Assembly (NCBI GenBank): GCA_006937955.1
Contig: SSNP01000066.1
Coordinates: 1,596,745-1,660,744 of the forward strand
Source of the DNA: Pachypanchax playfairii
Taxonomy: Eukaryota > Chordata > Actinopteri > Cyprinodontiformes > Aplocheilidae
Direction of reading: 5' to 3'
DNA length: 64,000 bases
The notes under the pieces were generated by a model that was not told where the DNA came from, searched no databases, and saw only the letters and a list, made by a program, of their open reading frames with translations. The position numbers were made by a program, and so were the translations under genes. Shown piece after piece: positions 1-11,775 of the stretch. Positions within the stretch are counted from its first letter, which is position 1, and every line of letters begins with the position of its first letter.

Positions 1-566
1 TGAACAGAGTTTAAGTACATAACAAGAGGAAAAATGAAATAAAAAACATAACAGTTACAAGAACAAACAGCCAGATGGATTAATTATATAAATACATACA
101 AAGATTTGCACATTTTGATTGTTTTGAAAGCTTTTTTGCTAGATGAGTGTGATAATAATGTTATGTACAGCAGTATGTAAAACAGTTATGATTTTAAGAA
201 AAACAACAGTCCAGTTGTTTTTATTAACCTTTTACAAGATACCCAAGGAGACTGACCCAACAATGGCCGATAAGGACCCATGGGCTTTTATATGTAAAAT
301 ATCAGGGAAGGATCGTAAAAATATGCTTAAATCATGAACAGGTCACACTCACCATGAACAAGAATACTGTATAAACTTTGAATTACATCTCATTATGAAA
401 TAAGTTGTCAATTCGCACTATGGCGGCATTTTTTTGGACAGGGCAGCATAAATGGTCAGAACACCACTTCTGGCTGCGACCTGAATTACTGAAGTTATTA
501 AAGAGGAACCGGAGGCATCCAAAGTGATGTTTAATATGAAGCTGAACATGTTTTTTGGTGAGTATC
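1..566. other. AT-rich DNA, no gene seen
   Basis: No convincing coding region, RNA gene or clear repeat structure is visible. Short open frames here have no recognisable motif. Confidence 0.5.
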
Positions 567-967
567 TGTTATGACCTGGCTTGTTTCGGGAAAGGGAAGT
601 AACATTAAGACACAAACCCAAATGTTAAAAAGTACGTATAAAAATAAACAGTTTAATGAAAGGATCAAACGATGGTAACAGAAAATAAGAACCCCAGATC
701 AACTCAAGAAGATACTAAACCAAAGTAGCTCTCTCTAATAAAACAAAGAAAATGCCAAAACAAACTAATTAAACCCCCATATGGTTCAAAGGCCAGCGGT
801 TAGCCTAAAGTCCTGGAAACATTAGTTTTCATCATCAAAAATCCTAAGTGCTTTCTACATCTTAACCTCTAACTTAGCACAACAGTCAGAACACACAGTT
901 CAATCTGTCAAGTGGGGTCCAGAGTTTAAATCGTAAATGACTCATTAAAGAATAAAGTTTCATAACA
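567..967 (-). mobile_element. possible solo LTR
   Basis: On the minus strand the segment begins TGTTATGA and ends TCATAACA, the short inverted ends typical of an LTR. Near the end it carries a T-rich tract with ATTAAA-like signals. No target duplication or adjoining gag was found, so this is a weak call. Confidence 0.25.
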
Positions 968-2009
968 CCAAGCACACCATTGTTTTTCTTGTGAAATTAC
1001 TAATAAGTTTGATGTGTCACATGACCCTCTTCCTATTGAAAAAAGTTGGATCCAAGATGGCCGACTTCAAAATGGCCACCATGGTCACCATAGATATCGA
1101 CACTAGATGGATCACCCGCGCTGGTCGCCAATGGACTGTGACGTAGCTGAACGGCGGCCATCTTACTCCGGGGTCCCGCCCCCTCTCGTAACACTGAACC
1201 TGTACTATTTAAATGCCTCTAACTTGCTAAAGTTTTAATCGATTTTCAAATGGTTTGATTTGTTATAAACCTCAAGAGATGTAGCTGTGAAATATATAGG
1301 TTTTGACTGTTATTTCACTTCACTTTCTCACAGCCTTTCTTCATCCTGTCAATTTCCCATAGACCTAATAACATTCAATTGTTTTAATGTCAACAAACCA
1401 ATAATGTCAACCAATTATAGTCTGTAAAATTATTAACAAGATGGTATTTTGTATTTTTTTTTCTACATCTAAACACAATTACTTCCAGGTCAAAACTGGA
1501 GACTAGATATCTAAAATATTTATTTTTCCTTATTTATGGACTTTCTTTTGATTCTATCATAAAAATTACTGATAAACTCTTTGTCATTGTTTTACGAAAA
1601 AGTTTAGAAATAATCAAAACTAGAAAAAGATAGATACTTCATTGATCTTATGAAAGGAGATATTCTGGTTTCCAGTTCACATTCATAAGATAATATATTT
1701 GGAGAGTAGTAGCAGACAAAAAGAGAAAAAAAATGATTTATAACAATTTATTATTATAGGTCACACACATACTTCACCTGGCGCATAATAGACACATACA
1801 CACCAATTACACTGCTGTGATTTTCCTATGGACAAAAAATTTGAATAAAGAGAGAATTAACTAATTTATTTTTATTTGGTTTCCCTCACGCTGTCATTAT
1901 CTTGGTAGAACGAAGCTGCAATTTTGAATAAATAGCCAGAGCGTTTGCTAATCTAAAGGGTAAAAAAAAGCTACTAACAAAAAAAAAACATTGACAAAGG
2001 CAGCCATTT
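968..2009. other. repeat-like noncoding DNA
   Basis: No gene seen. A GC-richer patch at about 1040-1190 (AAGATGGCCGAC / GGCGGCCATCTT, in opposite orientation) looks like the ends of a small DNA element. The rest is AT-rich. Confidence 0.35.
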
Positions 2010-2372
2010 TGTCAGGATCCATGTTCTGTGTATAGTTTTGTTGTTTTCTTTCTCCCAGCCCCCCAGTAGTGATCCCTTGTAGTCTTGTGGTTATTGTGTT
2101 TACATGCTGTGCTCCCGGTTCTCCTTGTGTCTTAGCTGTTGCTCGTTTCCCTCTCCCTCAGTTCCCCAGGTGTTTTTCATTCGTGTTGATTGCTGTCCTT
2201 TGTGTGGTGTCAGTATAAAAGGGTGTGTCTGTTATGTTTGAGTTGTCGGAGTGTCGTCTTCCATGCTGTGTGTTTATCCTCCCGTGTCCTCCGTGAATGT
2301 AAGTGTTTTGCTGCCTTTATTCTTATTAAAAATATCAATTTTGAGTTTTTGAGTCTCCTGTGTCTCCCTGCA
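2010..2372 (+). mobile_element. LTR (5') of a Gypsy-like element
   Basis: Starts TGTCAGG and ends CCCTGCA. It contains a TATAAAA box at 2214-2220 and a poly(A)-like ATTAAA near 2326, so promoter and R-region order fits an LTR. About 55 bases downstream a gag-like frame opens. The leader GTGACAGAACA-type motif is also found before the gag of the Gypsy element on the minus strand at 21.7 kb. No matching 3' LTR was found in the window. Confidence 0.55.
2214..2220 (+). promoter_or_regulatory. TATA box inside LTR
   Basis: TATAAAA in a CAGTATAAAAGGG context, about 210 bases before the gag-like start codon. It would drive the LTR transcript. Confidence 0.45.
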
Positions 2373-2427
2373 TCTTGGGTCCTGCCCCAAGCCCTCACAG
2401 CACATGACAGAACACTCCGACCACACC

Positions 2428-3845
2428 ATGGATCCAGCAGGGTCAGCTCTCTCTCCCTCCCTCCAGCTTGACGGAGACCAGGGGGGGATTGAGTATTTGG
2501 AGAATAGGCTGGTGGAGATCCTGGGCGCAATGCAGCAGTCACAGGACCTCTCAGACATCTGTGCAGCCTTGGAACTGGCTGCTGACACGCTGCAGGGAAG
2601 CCGCTATCTGGCGCTCATTCCCCAGTACCGGCACCTCCTCACTGAGGTAATCACAGCCCGGGGAAGAGCGCTCCTGCAGCTGTGGTCGTCCAAGACGCCA
2701 CCACCAGGTCCTGTGGCTCAACCGCCCAGTCCAACCAGCCCTCCGCCCAGTCCCGTCACATCACGAACAGAAGCAGCCCCGTGCCCATCAGCGTGCGCCG
2801 CTGAGCCAGCCCCGTGCCCGTCAGCATGCGCCGCTGCGCCAGCCCCGTGCCTGTCAGCCGGTCCCGCCGAGCCTGAGCTCCTGAGGCCCCAGCCGAGCAG
2901 TAGACCCCGCCACCGCAGACGCCGTGGAGGGACTTCAGCTTCGGGTCCTCCATTCCTCCGTGTCCCCGAGGGGGTCCAGGTGGACGCCCCATCATTCCTC
3001 CGAGTCTCCAAGGGGGTCCAGGGGGATGCCCCTCCACCTTTCCGAGTCTCCGAGGGGGTCCAGGTGGATGCCCCTCCATCTTTCCATGTCTCCGAGGGGG
3101 TTCAGGTGGACGCTCCTCCATCCCTCCGTGTTTCCGAGGGGGTCCAGGTGGACGCCCCTCCACCTTTCCGAGTCTCCGAGGGGGTCCAGGTGGACGCCCC
3201 TCCATCTTTCTGTGTCTCCGAGGGGGTCCAGGTGGACGCTCCTCCATCCCTCCATGTCTCCGAGGGGGTCCAGATGGATGCCCCTCCACCCTTCCGTGTC
3301 TCCGAGGGGGTCCAGGTGGATGCCCCTCTACCCTTCCGTGTCTCCAAGGGGTCCAGGTGGACGCCCCTCCACCTCCAGAGGGTCCCGACGCGCCGGTTTC
3401 CAGTCCTCCCGAGGGTCCCGACGCGCCGGTTTCCAGGTCTCCAGAGGGTTCCAGACCGGGCTCCAGTCCTCCAGAGGGTCCGGGTTCCAGACCGGGCTCC
3501 AGTTCTCCAGTGGGTCCGGGTTCCAGACCGGGCTCCAGTTCTCCCGAGGGTCTCGACGCCTCCAGTTCTCCCGAGGGTCTCAACGCCTCCAGTGCTCCCG
3601 AGGGTCCCGCCGACTGCCGTCCGCCTGAGGGTCCCGCAGACTGCCGTCCGCCTGAGGGTCCCGCCGACTCCCTCCTGGGTTTGAGGACGTCGCCGTCCGC
3701 GACGCTCCTCCAACGCCAGGGTCCGAGGACGTCGCCGTCCGCGACGGTCCTCCAACGCCAGGGTCCGAGGACATCACCGTCCGCGACGGTCCTCCAATCT
3801 CTTCAGCTCCAGAGCCAGACTCTGCAGCTCCACCATCCATCTTGA
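2428..3845 (+). pseudogene. gag-like protein with tandem-repeat tail, frameshifted
   Basis: The ATG at 2428 (CCACACCATGG) has a far better context than the in-frame ATG at 2404. Residues 1-90 form a helical, Leu/Ala-rich region (ENRLVEILGAMQQSQ and following), followed by a Pro/Ala linker with PCPSACAA-type repeats. About ten 14-residue units of the type PFRVSEGVQVDAPP follow. At about 3343-3352 the unit reads CCAAGGGGTCC where its siblings have CGAGGGGGTCC, one G short. The original frame then runs in Arg/Pro/Val-rich sequence to a stop at 3684. The +1-shifted frame resumes the regular repeats (SSPEGP, RPGSSSPEG) and stops at 3845. I read this as a retroelement gag-like gene because an LTR lies directly upstream. 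No zinc knuckle, protease or reverse transcriptase follows, so it would be non-autonomous. A host repeat protein cannot be excluded. Confidence 0.55.
2951..3370 (+). repeat. 42-bp coding minisatellite, 10 units
   Basis: Ten units of 42 bases (14 codons) in tandem. Neighbouring units alternate in a three-unit order by their variable residues (PFR, SFH/SFC, SLR/SLH), suggesting expansion of a 126-base block. GC richness opens false frames on both strands. Confidence 0.85.
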
Positions 3846-3936
3846 AAAGTTTGCCCCCTCACATATACTAATGTGCCACATACAGGACGTTAATATCACC
3901 AACCATTCCCATTTTATTAAGGTGTATCCATATAAA

Positions 3937-4243
3937 TGGGGCGGCTGTGGTTCAGTGGTTAGAGCGGTTGTCCTCCAATTTGAAGGTTGGTGGATCGATC
4001 CCGGCTTCCACCGCCACATGTCGAAGTGTCCTTGGGCAAGACACTGAACCCCATGTTGCCCCCCGATCTGCGTATCGGGTTGTTTGAGTGTTAGCCCCTA
4101 CCCTCTCCCCCCGGTTTACATATCGGGTTGTGTGAATGGGTGAATGTAAAACCTTGTAGTGTGAAAGCGCTTTGAGTGGTCTGAATGACTAGAAAAGCGC
4201 TATGCAAATACAGGACATTTACCATTTACATTTACCATTTAAA
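3937..4243 (+). mobile_element. tRNA-derived SINE
   Basis: The head has an A box (TGGTTCAGTGG, 3948-3958) and a B-box-like GGTGGATCGATCCC (3989-4002) at tRNA spacing. These are followed by the fish V-SINE-type core TGTCCTTGGGCAAGACAC (from 4026) and a LINE-like tail with AAAAGCGCTATGCAAATA ending in TTTACCATTTACATTT repeats. It is a SINE, not a tRNA gene: no acceptor stem closes. Confidence 0.75.
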
Positions 4244-6451
4244 TGGCCCATCCTGTGTATCATTTCATTTAAACTTTTTGCTTGACATGATACTACTCAC
4301 TTACTGTTTGCACAATGCACAATTTTCTTAGGTAAGAAGTAGGCTACATGACATTTTTCACACATTAACACTAATGTCAATAATTGTGCAGCTCTTAAGT
4401 CGACTGTTTGAACATTTATACAGTATTTTTTATTTAGATGAAAGTACGGTTCAATTACATTTTGATTTATGGAATGCTAGCATGCATGCTGTATAACTTT
4501 ATATCACAATGTATTAATATTAAAATCATATAATTAAAACCTTTCATGTTAAATTTACAGCACACTGTTTTGTAAAGTCTTGTAATCCAGAATTTATTTC
4601 TTAGAAATGTCCAATTTGGTGCAAATAAGGGTTAATTGCTTCATTTATTTCAGCCTTCATTCACATCTACATCATTCTTTACAACACATCCAATAATCTG
4701 CTGCCTGTGTAATCAGTCCCTGAGTTGACTCTGCCCTCCCTTTCAAACTTTCTCCAGTTTCTCTAAACTCATCTGCTGGACCTGTGTCACAATAAGAAAT
4801 AATATTCTATGAAGCTTTAGTGCATTTGATATGAAAAGCACAAGCAGTTAAGATATTTTCAGTGTCAAAACATGCAGCTTATTTTATATTACTTTCATTC
4901 TTTTCTCTTTCAGCTGTGGCTTTGTGTATTTATTGTCTTGATTTTGAAGATAAAATATAAAACAGGTCACTCTGTCATTTGGAAAAGAAAGTTGTTCTAT
5001 TGGAACTAATACCTGCTTGTTCTCACACCTGTTCCTTCCATACAGACAAGCAAAATCCTCTGATCACTATCGACTGCTTCTGAAAATAAAACACTTTTTG
5101 TTTTGCTTCATTTGTTTTGTATCTGTGAAGCACTTTAATTTCACAAAGCCTAATTTGGTCTACAGCTCTTCATTATGCTAATACTAATAATAGTCACTCA
5201 GTAAATAATCCTGCCCACTCTGGATTGTGGGCTCATATTGCTTGATGCTGGACTTCGAACTCTGGGGAGCCACAAGACAAAAGTTTCCCAGGTTGTTGCG
5301 TCGTATGATTGCACCTTATTAAAATGATGTCAGTTGCATAATGTCATCTAATCATCCTATTGTGTCGTCCCAAACCACAAGCTTTTTGAACTGAAAAAAG
5401 TTGTTTATTTTTGTGCATTTTGCAGCGTCTATTTGAGCTTCTTCTTCACTATTTCACCTTTCAATCCCTGCTCAGTCTGAGTGATGTGTTCGGTCAAGCA
5501 GCACCACTGGAAAAAAGAAAAAGAAAAAACAAGCTATCAGCCGTGGCAGACTTGGTATGGTAAACTGTTGCGGTGTAAATTCCCAATCCTTTATACCAAC
5601 TGTTGTATACCAACTAATTTGCCTGCCTTGCCTAGTGGCAAGTTATGCCTCTAATCACTAGCAGCACTTGTACTGCTAGGAGCAACAATAAACAGGGGGG
5701 TGGGCTAAAATGCCTGCACACAATCTTCAAAAAATCAGCCATTGAGCTTCTCATTTAGGGCAAAATCCTATTTACCATCTTTAAAGTTATAAAAGTTATT
5801 TTGTACTGCTTTAACTTTAACCCAAGTGCTCCACTTTCATACTAAACTCCAAGAATGTCATAGTAAGGCTGATTTTGCCCAGTCGGATGTGAATGCATGC
5901 GATTTCCTATAGATTACTGACGTCTTGGGTAAATTTCTCAACTCTTCTCCTAGTGTATGCTTGGGAATGTTATTCATTATCTCCAAGAAGTGGAAATACC
6001 CTCATATTTTAAAAAAGTTCTTCACAAAGCACAGCACAGGTTTTAGGGGTACAAAAATGTGCATAAACTGTGTTGATTTTTTTGTGAATTACTGTTCACA
6101 AGTTGAAAAGCTTGCTATAGATTTTGCCAGACCTTATAAATTCAGCCAGTGAATTCCACAGTAAGTTTTTCATGTGGTGACTTTCTTTTCCAAGTGCTTG
6201 ATGTCACACGGCCTTTTGTGAAAACAACAGAGCCCATTTACGCGTTACATTATCACACAATTACACCTTATATACCCATCTAATTCTGTTTCAGTTCTGC
6301 CAAGAAGAAGCTAGGACATGTCAGTGTAATTTATGTCAGTGTAGATTTAATTGCTTCCTCTTTATATCGAGTGTCTCCCTATTTAGGAAGTTAATTGCTG
6401 CTGCAGCGTGTTTTGTCCCCTTTGGCCAAGGCAACAACATCATGTGTCACT
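4244..6451. other. AT-rich region without genes
   Basis: No coding region or recognisable element was found in 2.2 kb. The short frame at 5925-6152 has no motif and no splice context. Confidence 0.5.
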
Positions 6452-6482
6452 GTGTGTGTGTGTGTGTGTGGGGGGGGGGGTT
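6450..6482. repeat. (TG)n-(G)n microsatellite
   Basis: About ten TG dinucleotides followed by a run of ten or more G. Confidence 0.85.
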
Positions 6483-6566
6483 GCTTGGCCAGAAAAGGGC
6501 TACATGGGTAATTGCTAAGCAATATGCCAGTACACTCTGAGACCCCTCTAGTACAGGTGTACAGAA

Positions 6567-6672
6567 CAACTTCCATCCACTTGCTTTCTATGCCCAGTTT
6601 TTTCCGTGCAGAGTTGCAGGGAGCCGATGCCTTCCTCTGGCAGTCATTGGGCAAGGAGGGACGTACACCCTT
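6567..6672 (-). mobile_element. relic of a fish SINE/short retroelement
   Basis: CCATCCACTTGCTTTCTATG, GTTGCAGGGAGCC and CATTGGGCAAGGAGGGACGTA match in order the inverse of the repeat at 10208-10350, which has GGCGTCCTATCCAGGGTGTA, GGCTCCAGCCCC-like and GGATGGATGG parts. Diverged copy. Confidence 0.4.
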
Positions 6673-7067
6673 GGCAGATCTACACAACAACATGCAGAGA
6701 AGTTCTCAACAATAATGTGACCTTATTCTGTTCTTCCCCAAAAATTTACAGCACTGCAGTGTTTTGCTTGTCTGTCTGATATTTGCTCCAATATTTGCTC
6801 TGATATTTGTGGGTAAAATTATTCTATGTAGTAAGTTTAGCAGCTGCGATTCATTCCAAGGTGCCTTACAGGACTTTCCAGCAGCATGTGTGTGGCGCTG
6901 CACACTCTGCATACCAACAAGCATGTCAACACCTCACTCTGTAGATTCACTCTGTAAAATTCAAGCTTCTTATATGTTTGTGGGTTAAATATTAAATGAT
7001 GAATTTCAAGGATCAAAAAATGATCACACAGTGCTTAAAATTTTATGCTGATGTGTTGGGAGGTGGA

Positions 7068-7145
7068 CTGTATGGATGGATGGATAAATAGATGGGTGAA
7101 CAGAGAGTGGGAGGATGGAGAGGAAGAGTTGAGGTGGGTGGATGG
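7068..7145. repeat. degenerate GGAT microsatellite
   Basis: GGATGGATGGATAAATAGATGG grading into GGAGGATGG and GGTGGATGG units. Confidence 0.6.
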
Positions 7146-7169
7146 TTGGTGTTTAAGGGCACGTTTATG

Positions 7170-8094
7170 AGTTGTGTGTGCGTGTGTGTGTCTTTGTGTG
7201 TGCGAAGAAAGACTGGGACCGAGTGAGGGCTCATATGGAGGCAGTTGTCATGGCAACAGAGGATGTCATCTCATTCCAGCAGATCTTTAGCTTTCCCAGA
7301 ATCCTACAGATTCTCTTATCTCAGCTGTCTTGTCCCAATTTATGTTTCTCCTCTTTTCTGATGCTATTTTATTTTTTATCTAAACACCTGCTCACTTGTT
7401 TTCATATTTTCTCTTAACCACCCCACCCTTCCCCGTTTGCCTTACCACATTCTTTTTATCTTACTTAGTAAAAGCTGGGAAATGTTTAATGTTGGTATAT
7501 AGTTAGAGGTCAGTTGCATCTAACATGTTTTCTTGCAGTGTTTTTATTTAACAATTTCAGCAAACAAGTAAGCTAACAAAACACAGTGAGTTTTTTTTTT
7601 CTTTGCTACAAACAAAAAAAAAAAACAGTGCCGTTTACATGAGGAAAATGGAGGGGGGTGTAAAACATTCATTAAAGAGGGAATGCAAAATAGATTAGAA
7701 CAGACAGTTATTGACTTGGAATACATAATTAGACAAATGATGAAAAAAATGAAAATTTTAAATTTCTATAATCCAGAGGCTTGATTTGGAAATTTTACGT
7801 GATTGATTCAGATTTAAATGAGAAGATTGCATGTGAGGATTTTAATGCACACATATTACAATATGGGGCACATGTACTTATTGAAATAGAAGAGTTCTAG
7901 AAGAATTTATAGAGATTTAGGATGTAGTTAATAATGATAGACATGGTACAAGAATCAATATTAGAAGAGGTGTAGAGTCGGCCATTATATTACCTTAGTT
8001 GCTGATTGGTTAGCAGCTAAATGCACATGGGAAACTGTTTTAAACACAACAATAGGAGGTGGTAATTATCCAGTTTTTACAAAAATTAATTCTT
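7170..8094. other. no gene seen
   Basis: A GT-rich patch at 7173-7204 and two poly-T/poly-A runs near 7595-7625 are the only structure. No coding evidence. Confidence 0.45.
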
Positions 8095-8225
8095 AATGCA
8101 TGTTATGCAATGGCCAAGTCAATCACCTGACCTGAAAACAATTGAACATGCATTTCACTTGCTGAAGACAAAACTGAAGGGAAAATGCCCCAAGAACAAG
8201 CAGGAACTAAAGACCAGAGACTTGG
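8095..8225 (+). pseudogene. Tc1-like transposase C-terminal relic
   Basis: In one frame the sequence reads QWPSQSPDLKTIEHAFHLLK followed by TKLKGKCPKNKQELK. This is the third catalytic-acid block of Tc1 transposases (SPDLNPIEH-type, E retained). No terminal repeats or upstream catalytic blocks were recognised, so it is an isolated fragment of a family different from the complete copies in this window. Confidence 0.5.
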
Positions 8226-8639
8226 CAGAGAATCACCAGGGATGATTTTGTACTGCTTTAACATACTTTTTTTCTGGCTTTAAAGTGCAACTAACCACCA
8301 AATCAACTTTTTTTTGGTGATAAACTCTATAAATGAGTGTCCTGCCTACTTTTCTGGGTATTGTTTCTGGTATATTAGCACATTGTTATACAACTATGCA
8401 TTTTATACAAAAAACGGTTTGGGGAGCGCCCTTTTCAGGTTAAGACGCTACACTGCACTGGAATTTGAATGAGACATTGCTAATGGCTGTGACCTTATTT
8501 TCTCTCTTCGTGACGTCAAGATTCTGCTGTGTGGAGTATAAAAGAGCTCAGTCTTGGCCACTCCTCCACTCAGTAGTGAGTTGGAGCTTAAACATGGAGA
8601 GTATACAGCCGTGATCTGTACTACTGAAAGTCTGAGGTG

Positions 8640-9610
8640 TAAAGAGTGAAAAGGTATGGTGAGAGTACAGTCCCCTGTGGTGTGCTGCTGATCACCTGGT
8701 CAGACACATAACTCTTCAGTCTCACAAACTGTGGTCTGTTTGTGAGGTATTTCTTAATCCAGGTGATTGTGGAGGCATCCACCTGTGTCTTCTAAAGTTT
8801 TTGACACAATAGCGCCATCTGAATTGTGTTAAAGGTGACAAATAAAATACACATGATCCTCACAGTGCTGCCTGCTTTGTCCAGAAGCAGGTATATGATG
8901 GCGTCTTGCACTCCAACCCCATGGCAATAAGTAAAGTTCAGTGGGTCTTGAAATATGCTTGTTTACTTATCTAGGTGGACCAATATGAGCCTCTCCATAA
9001 CTTTTATGATACGGGATGTTAGGGCAACAGGCCCTTCTCCTGGGTGATGCTGAGGTTGAATATATGCTGCAAAATCCCACATAGCTGATCTGCACAAGCC
9101 TTTAGGAATCTGGGGCTAATGCCATCTGGAACAGCTGCCTTGTTCCTGTTCAGTCTCTCCAACTGCTTCTTCACCTGGCTGCTAGATACAGACAGGTGGG
9201 AGGTTGAGGTAATGGGGACACCAGCTTCTTTTGATGTTGGAGTTGATAGAAAAGCACCAGAAACAGCATCTATGATGGAAGTAGAAGGTGAGAAAGTTGA
9301 TGTGTGACAGGGAAGCTGTGGATAAAGGGAGGATGGGAGGTCTTTTTGTCTTGCAGCAGGAGAGATGTTGGGCTTGTCTCCAAAATGAACCTGTTGAAGA
9401 ACATGTTCAGTTAATTGGTTTTATCCAGACTTCCATCTAAGTGATCATCCTTCTGCTTAAAGCCTGTGATCTTTTTCATCCCTGACCAATGACCATACAT
9501 CTCTTATATTGTTTTGCTGGAGCTTGTTCTTCAGTTTTTTCCTGTACACCTCCTTGTGGCTTCTAATCTTGAGTTTGAGTTCTTTTTGGATCTTTTCTTT
9601 TTCCAGCTGA
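8640..9610 (-). pseudogene. decayed non-LTR (Rex1/L2-type) reverse transcriptase
   Basis: Read on the minus strand, the segment matches the better-preserved LINE at 18.6-19.3 kb over the thumb and palm region: counterparts of LLAHLNKQ, DPLQFAYRNG, RVMFLDFSSAFNTI, YLTNRPQFVRLKG and PQGTVLSPFLFT are recognisable with stops and indels. The part above 9.1 kb is more diverged and may be the endonuclease-RT linker. Strongly pseudogenic. Confidence 0.55.
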
Positions 9611-9629
9611 ACTTTATGAGTTAACACAA

Positions 9630-9815
9630 ATTATAGCTTCATTTAAACCATCTACTTGTATGTTGGATCCTGTGCCAACCAGACTCTTTAAAGAGGTTTT
9701 CCTGTTCATTAGCACGTAAATATTGGACATGATCAATGTATCTTTAATAAATTTATATGTCCCTAATGCCTTTAAGGTTGCTGTAATTAAACCTTTATTT
9801 AAGAAACCTGGGGTC
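9630..9815 (+). pseudogene. L2-type LINE reverse transcriptase fragment (part 1)
   Basis: The frame reads STCMLDPVPTRLFKEVF and later VPNAFKVAVIKPLFKKPG, the N-terminal RT motifs of fish L2 LINEs. The same frame resumes at about 10635 (DIDPGSLGNYRPISTLL), so the segment between them is an insertion. Confidence 0.6.
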
Positions 9816-10632
9816 TTATCTTACCACTAGGTGTTACTCCTAACTCGCACTAAAAGGTCTTACATAGGAGTTGTCGTCTAAAACTTATTCACGAATGCAC
9901 TAAGAGCTACTTTTACATAGCTTACTTTTAGGGATTTGTCCTAAGAGTGACGTCCCATTGCTATGGAAAACGTAATTTCCTATGCATGAGTAAATAGACG
10001 GACAGCAGTGTGATTGGTTGTTGACTGACACGTGTGAAACCAAGAAATGAAAAACTTCAATGTCGATAAAAGCGTAATTATGAACAGTGCAAATAGCAGA
10101 AATAATGCATGATGACATTTTTGCGTCGGTCACGAGTCTGACACTACTTACACACAATAGGCTAGTTACAGAAAGGGTGAAGTTTAAAAATGAAAAAACG
10201 TGAAATGCATCATATTATGCGACAGACTGGCGTCCTATCCAGGGTGTACCCTGCCTAACACCTGCTGATAGCTGGAATAAGCTCCAGCCCCCCCTCCATG
10301 CGACCCTGAATTGGATGAAAGCGGTATAGATAATAGATGGATGGATGCATCATATTAAGGGAGTGATTGCAAGTAGGCTGTAAACAATTAGGCTGTCTAA
10401 TGAGCACATCAGTCGCATCTTAAATAGCCCCCCCTTGACTACCGTGAAGACTTCTTTTAAGGACTCCCAGACTTAGGAGCTACTTTTACGCCTAAAAGTC
10501 TTTGTGAATTACTTTTATCTTAAGAAACTAGGAGTCCTAAATTTAGGAGTGACACGTTCACATTTTTTAGGAGTTATTCCTAAATTCGCCAGTTAGGACC
10601 TACTTTTAGCCCTAAGATTCTTTGCGAATATG
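9816..10632. mobile_element. MITE-like element rich in TTAGG/CCTAA motifs
   Basis: It splits the L2 frame. The ends carry inverted, imperfect repeats of CCTAAAAGTAG/CTACTTTTAGG: 9840-9930 against 10470-10630, with the right end TTTGCGAATATGGCCC resembling fish PIF/Harbinger ends. Short elements nest inside it (10208-10350). Confidence 0.45.
10208..10350 (+). mobile_element. SINE-like short retroelement
   Basis: GACTGGCGTCCTATCCAGGG, TACCCTGCCT, GGAATAAGCTCCAGCCCC and CGACCCTGAATTGGAT occur in order, ending in GGATGGATG. This order is common to a very abundant fish repeat. Diverged inverse copies lie at 6567-6672 and 51167-51270. Confidence 0.55.
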
Positions 10633-10634
10633 GC

Positions 10635-10693
10635 CCCTGATATTGATCCAGGATCTCTAGGTAATTATCGACCTATATCCACACTCTTAGAAA
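10635..10693 (+). pseudogene. L2-type LINE reverse transcriptase fragment (part 2)
   Basis: Continues the frame of 9630-9815 with LGNYRPISTLL, then breaks off where the presumed BEL LTR begins. Confidence 0.5.
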
Positions 10694-10697
10694 TAAA

Positions 10698-11135
10698 ATG
10701 TTGTATTTATGTTGGAGCCATGTAGTGCTTATTTTTTATAAGGGATTTGATTACATTTTGTGTTGATTTATATTTAATGTATACTTTTTATTATATAATT
10801 AGTTACTTAAGCTCCTTTACCTGCAAGGTAAATTGTAATTTTTTCTTTGTTATTTTGAGTGCGCATGCTCAGAGCTTTTAGTTAGTTGATGGAGCAGGAC
10901 GAGGAGCTACAGTTTTCTGACCGTAGCTAAGTTTTATTTGTTAATATTTTGGTCCCTGAGGAGCTTTAGTTTCCTTGAGCATCACGGAAGTTACGTAGAT
11001 GCAACAATGTTTTTTTTTTTGTAGCTGAATGTATTCAATAAACGTATGTCATTTTCATATTCAGTTTGTGTCTCTTTATTATATTTATTTATTTATTTAT
11101 TTTTGGAACTTTTAGTCAGAAACCTCACGTACTGC
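10698..11135 (+). mobile_element. putative 5' LTR of BEL/Pao element
   Basis: It starts TGTTGTATTTATG, has CAATAAACG (poly(A) signal) near 11036, and a CGTACTGCA end is possible near 11135. It precedes a BEL gag frame by about 330 bases. The exact end, primer-binding site and a second LTR were not found. Confidence 0.3.
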
Positions 11136-11463
11136 AACGGTAGCAACGAAAGTAATTTTTTCAAGTTGTGTTGCCAAAACATTTTGTCAGAAAACTGCTC
11201 CTGAACGACAGGATTTATTGGAATAACCGCAGCTACACTGACTGAAGAGGGGCGCAAACGGCACGTAAGGTGGGCACCATTGGATTAAAAATGTAATCCG
11301 TAAGACCTGGATCGAAAATGGCTCGTCATGACGAGGTTGGAGCAAATGGACGCTAAAATATGGAAAAAACAAGAGCTCCAGTCACAGCTTGTGGATAAGG
11401 AAAAAGTGACTTTCATCAGTAAGTAGCTAAATGACATGAGGAGTTTGTTACGAAGCAGTTAAC

Positions 11464-11775
11464 ATGGAGCAAGCAAAGATGGAAAAGGATGGTAAAAGAG
11501 TGTCAAGACCTTCTTTTAAAGCTCAGGAGGAGAAGCTTAACCAGCTAAAAGGAACAAAGAAAGCTAAGTTAGGCTGTCTTACCAGAAAGACAAAGAAATT
11601 GAAGCTTTTATGGAAGATGATAATAATGCTGATGAGGTGGCTGCTAAAATAAACTCTGATTTTGCAAACATATATATGGAGTTCTGTGGAGTGAATGACT
11701 GCATTAAAGGATCTTTGAGTGAGGAGGAAATGCATGATGACCAGGTACTGTGGTATGAGCCAAAAAACATTTCCT
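11464..11775 (+). pseudogene. BEL/Pao gag, N-terminal part
   Basis: Two overlapping frames give a Lys-rich start (MEQAKMEKDGKRVSRPSFKA), then INSDFANIYMEFCGVNDCI and SLSEEEMHDDQVLWYEPK. The pattern is the N-terminal region of fish BEL/Pao Gag-Pol. A frameshift lies near 11590-11610. At 11775 the frame is cut by an inverted LINE and resumes at 14184. Part of one retroelement with the blocks at 14184-14690 and 19273-20165. Confidence 0.5.

Noticed and set aside
2718..3755. Several long frames on both strands over the GC-rich repeats
   Set aside because: The 42-base period keeps all frames open; only the frame from 2428 has a gag-like start and an LTR upstream.
3939..4015. Possible tRNA gene
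   Set aside because: A and B boxes are present, but the acceptor stem does not pair and the sequence continues into SINE core and LINE-type tail.
8530..8545. Promoter with GTATAAAAG near 8540
   Set aside because: No gene follows; the downstream sequence is an inverted LINE relic.
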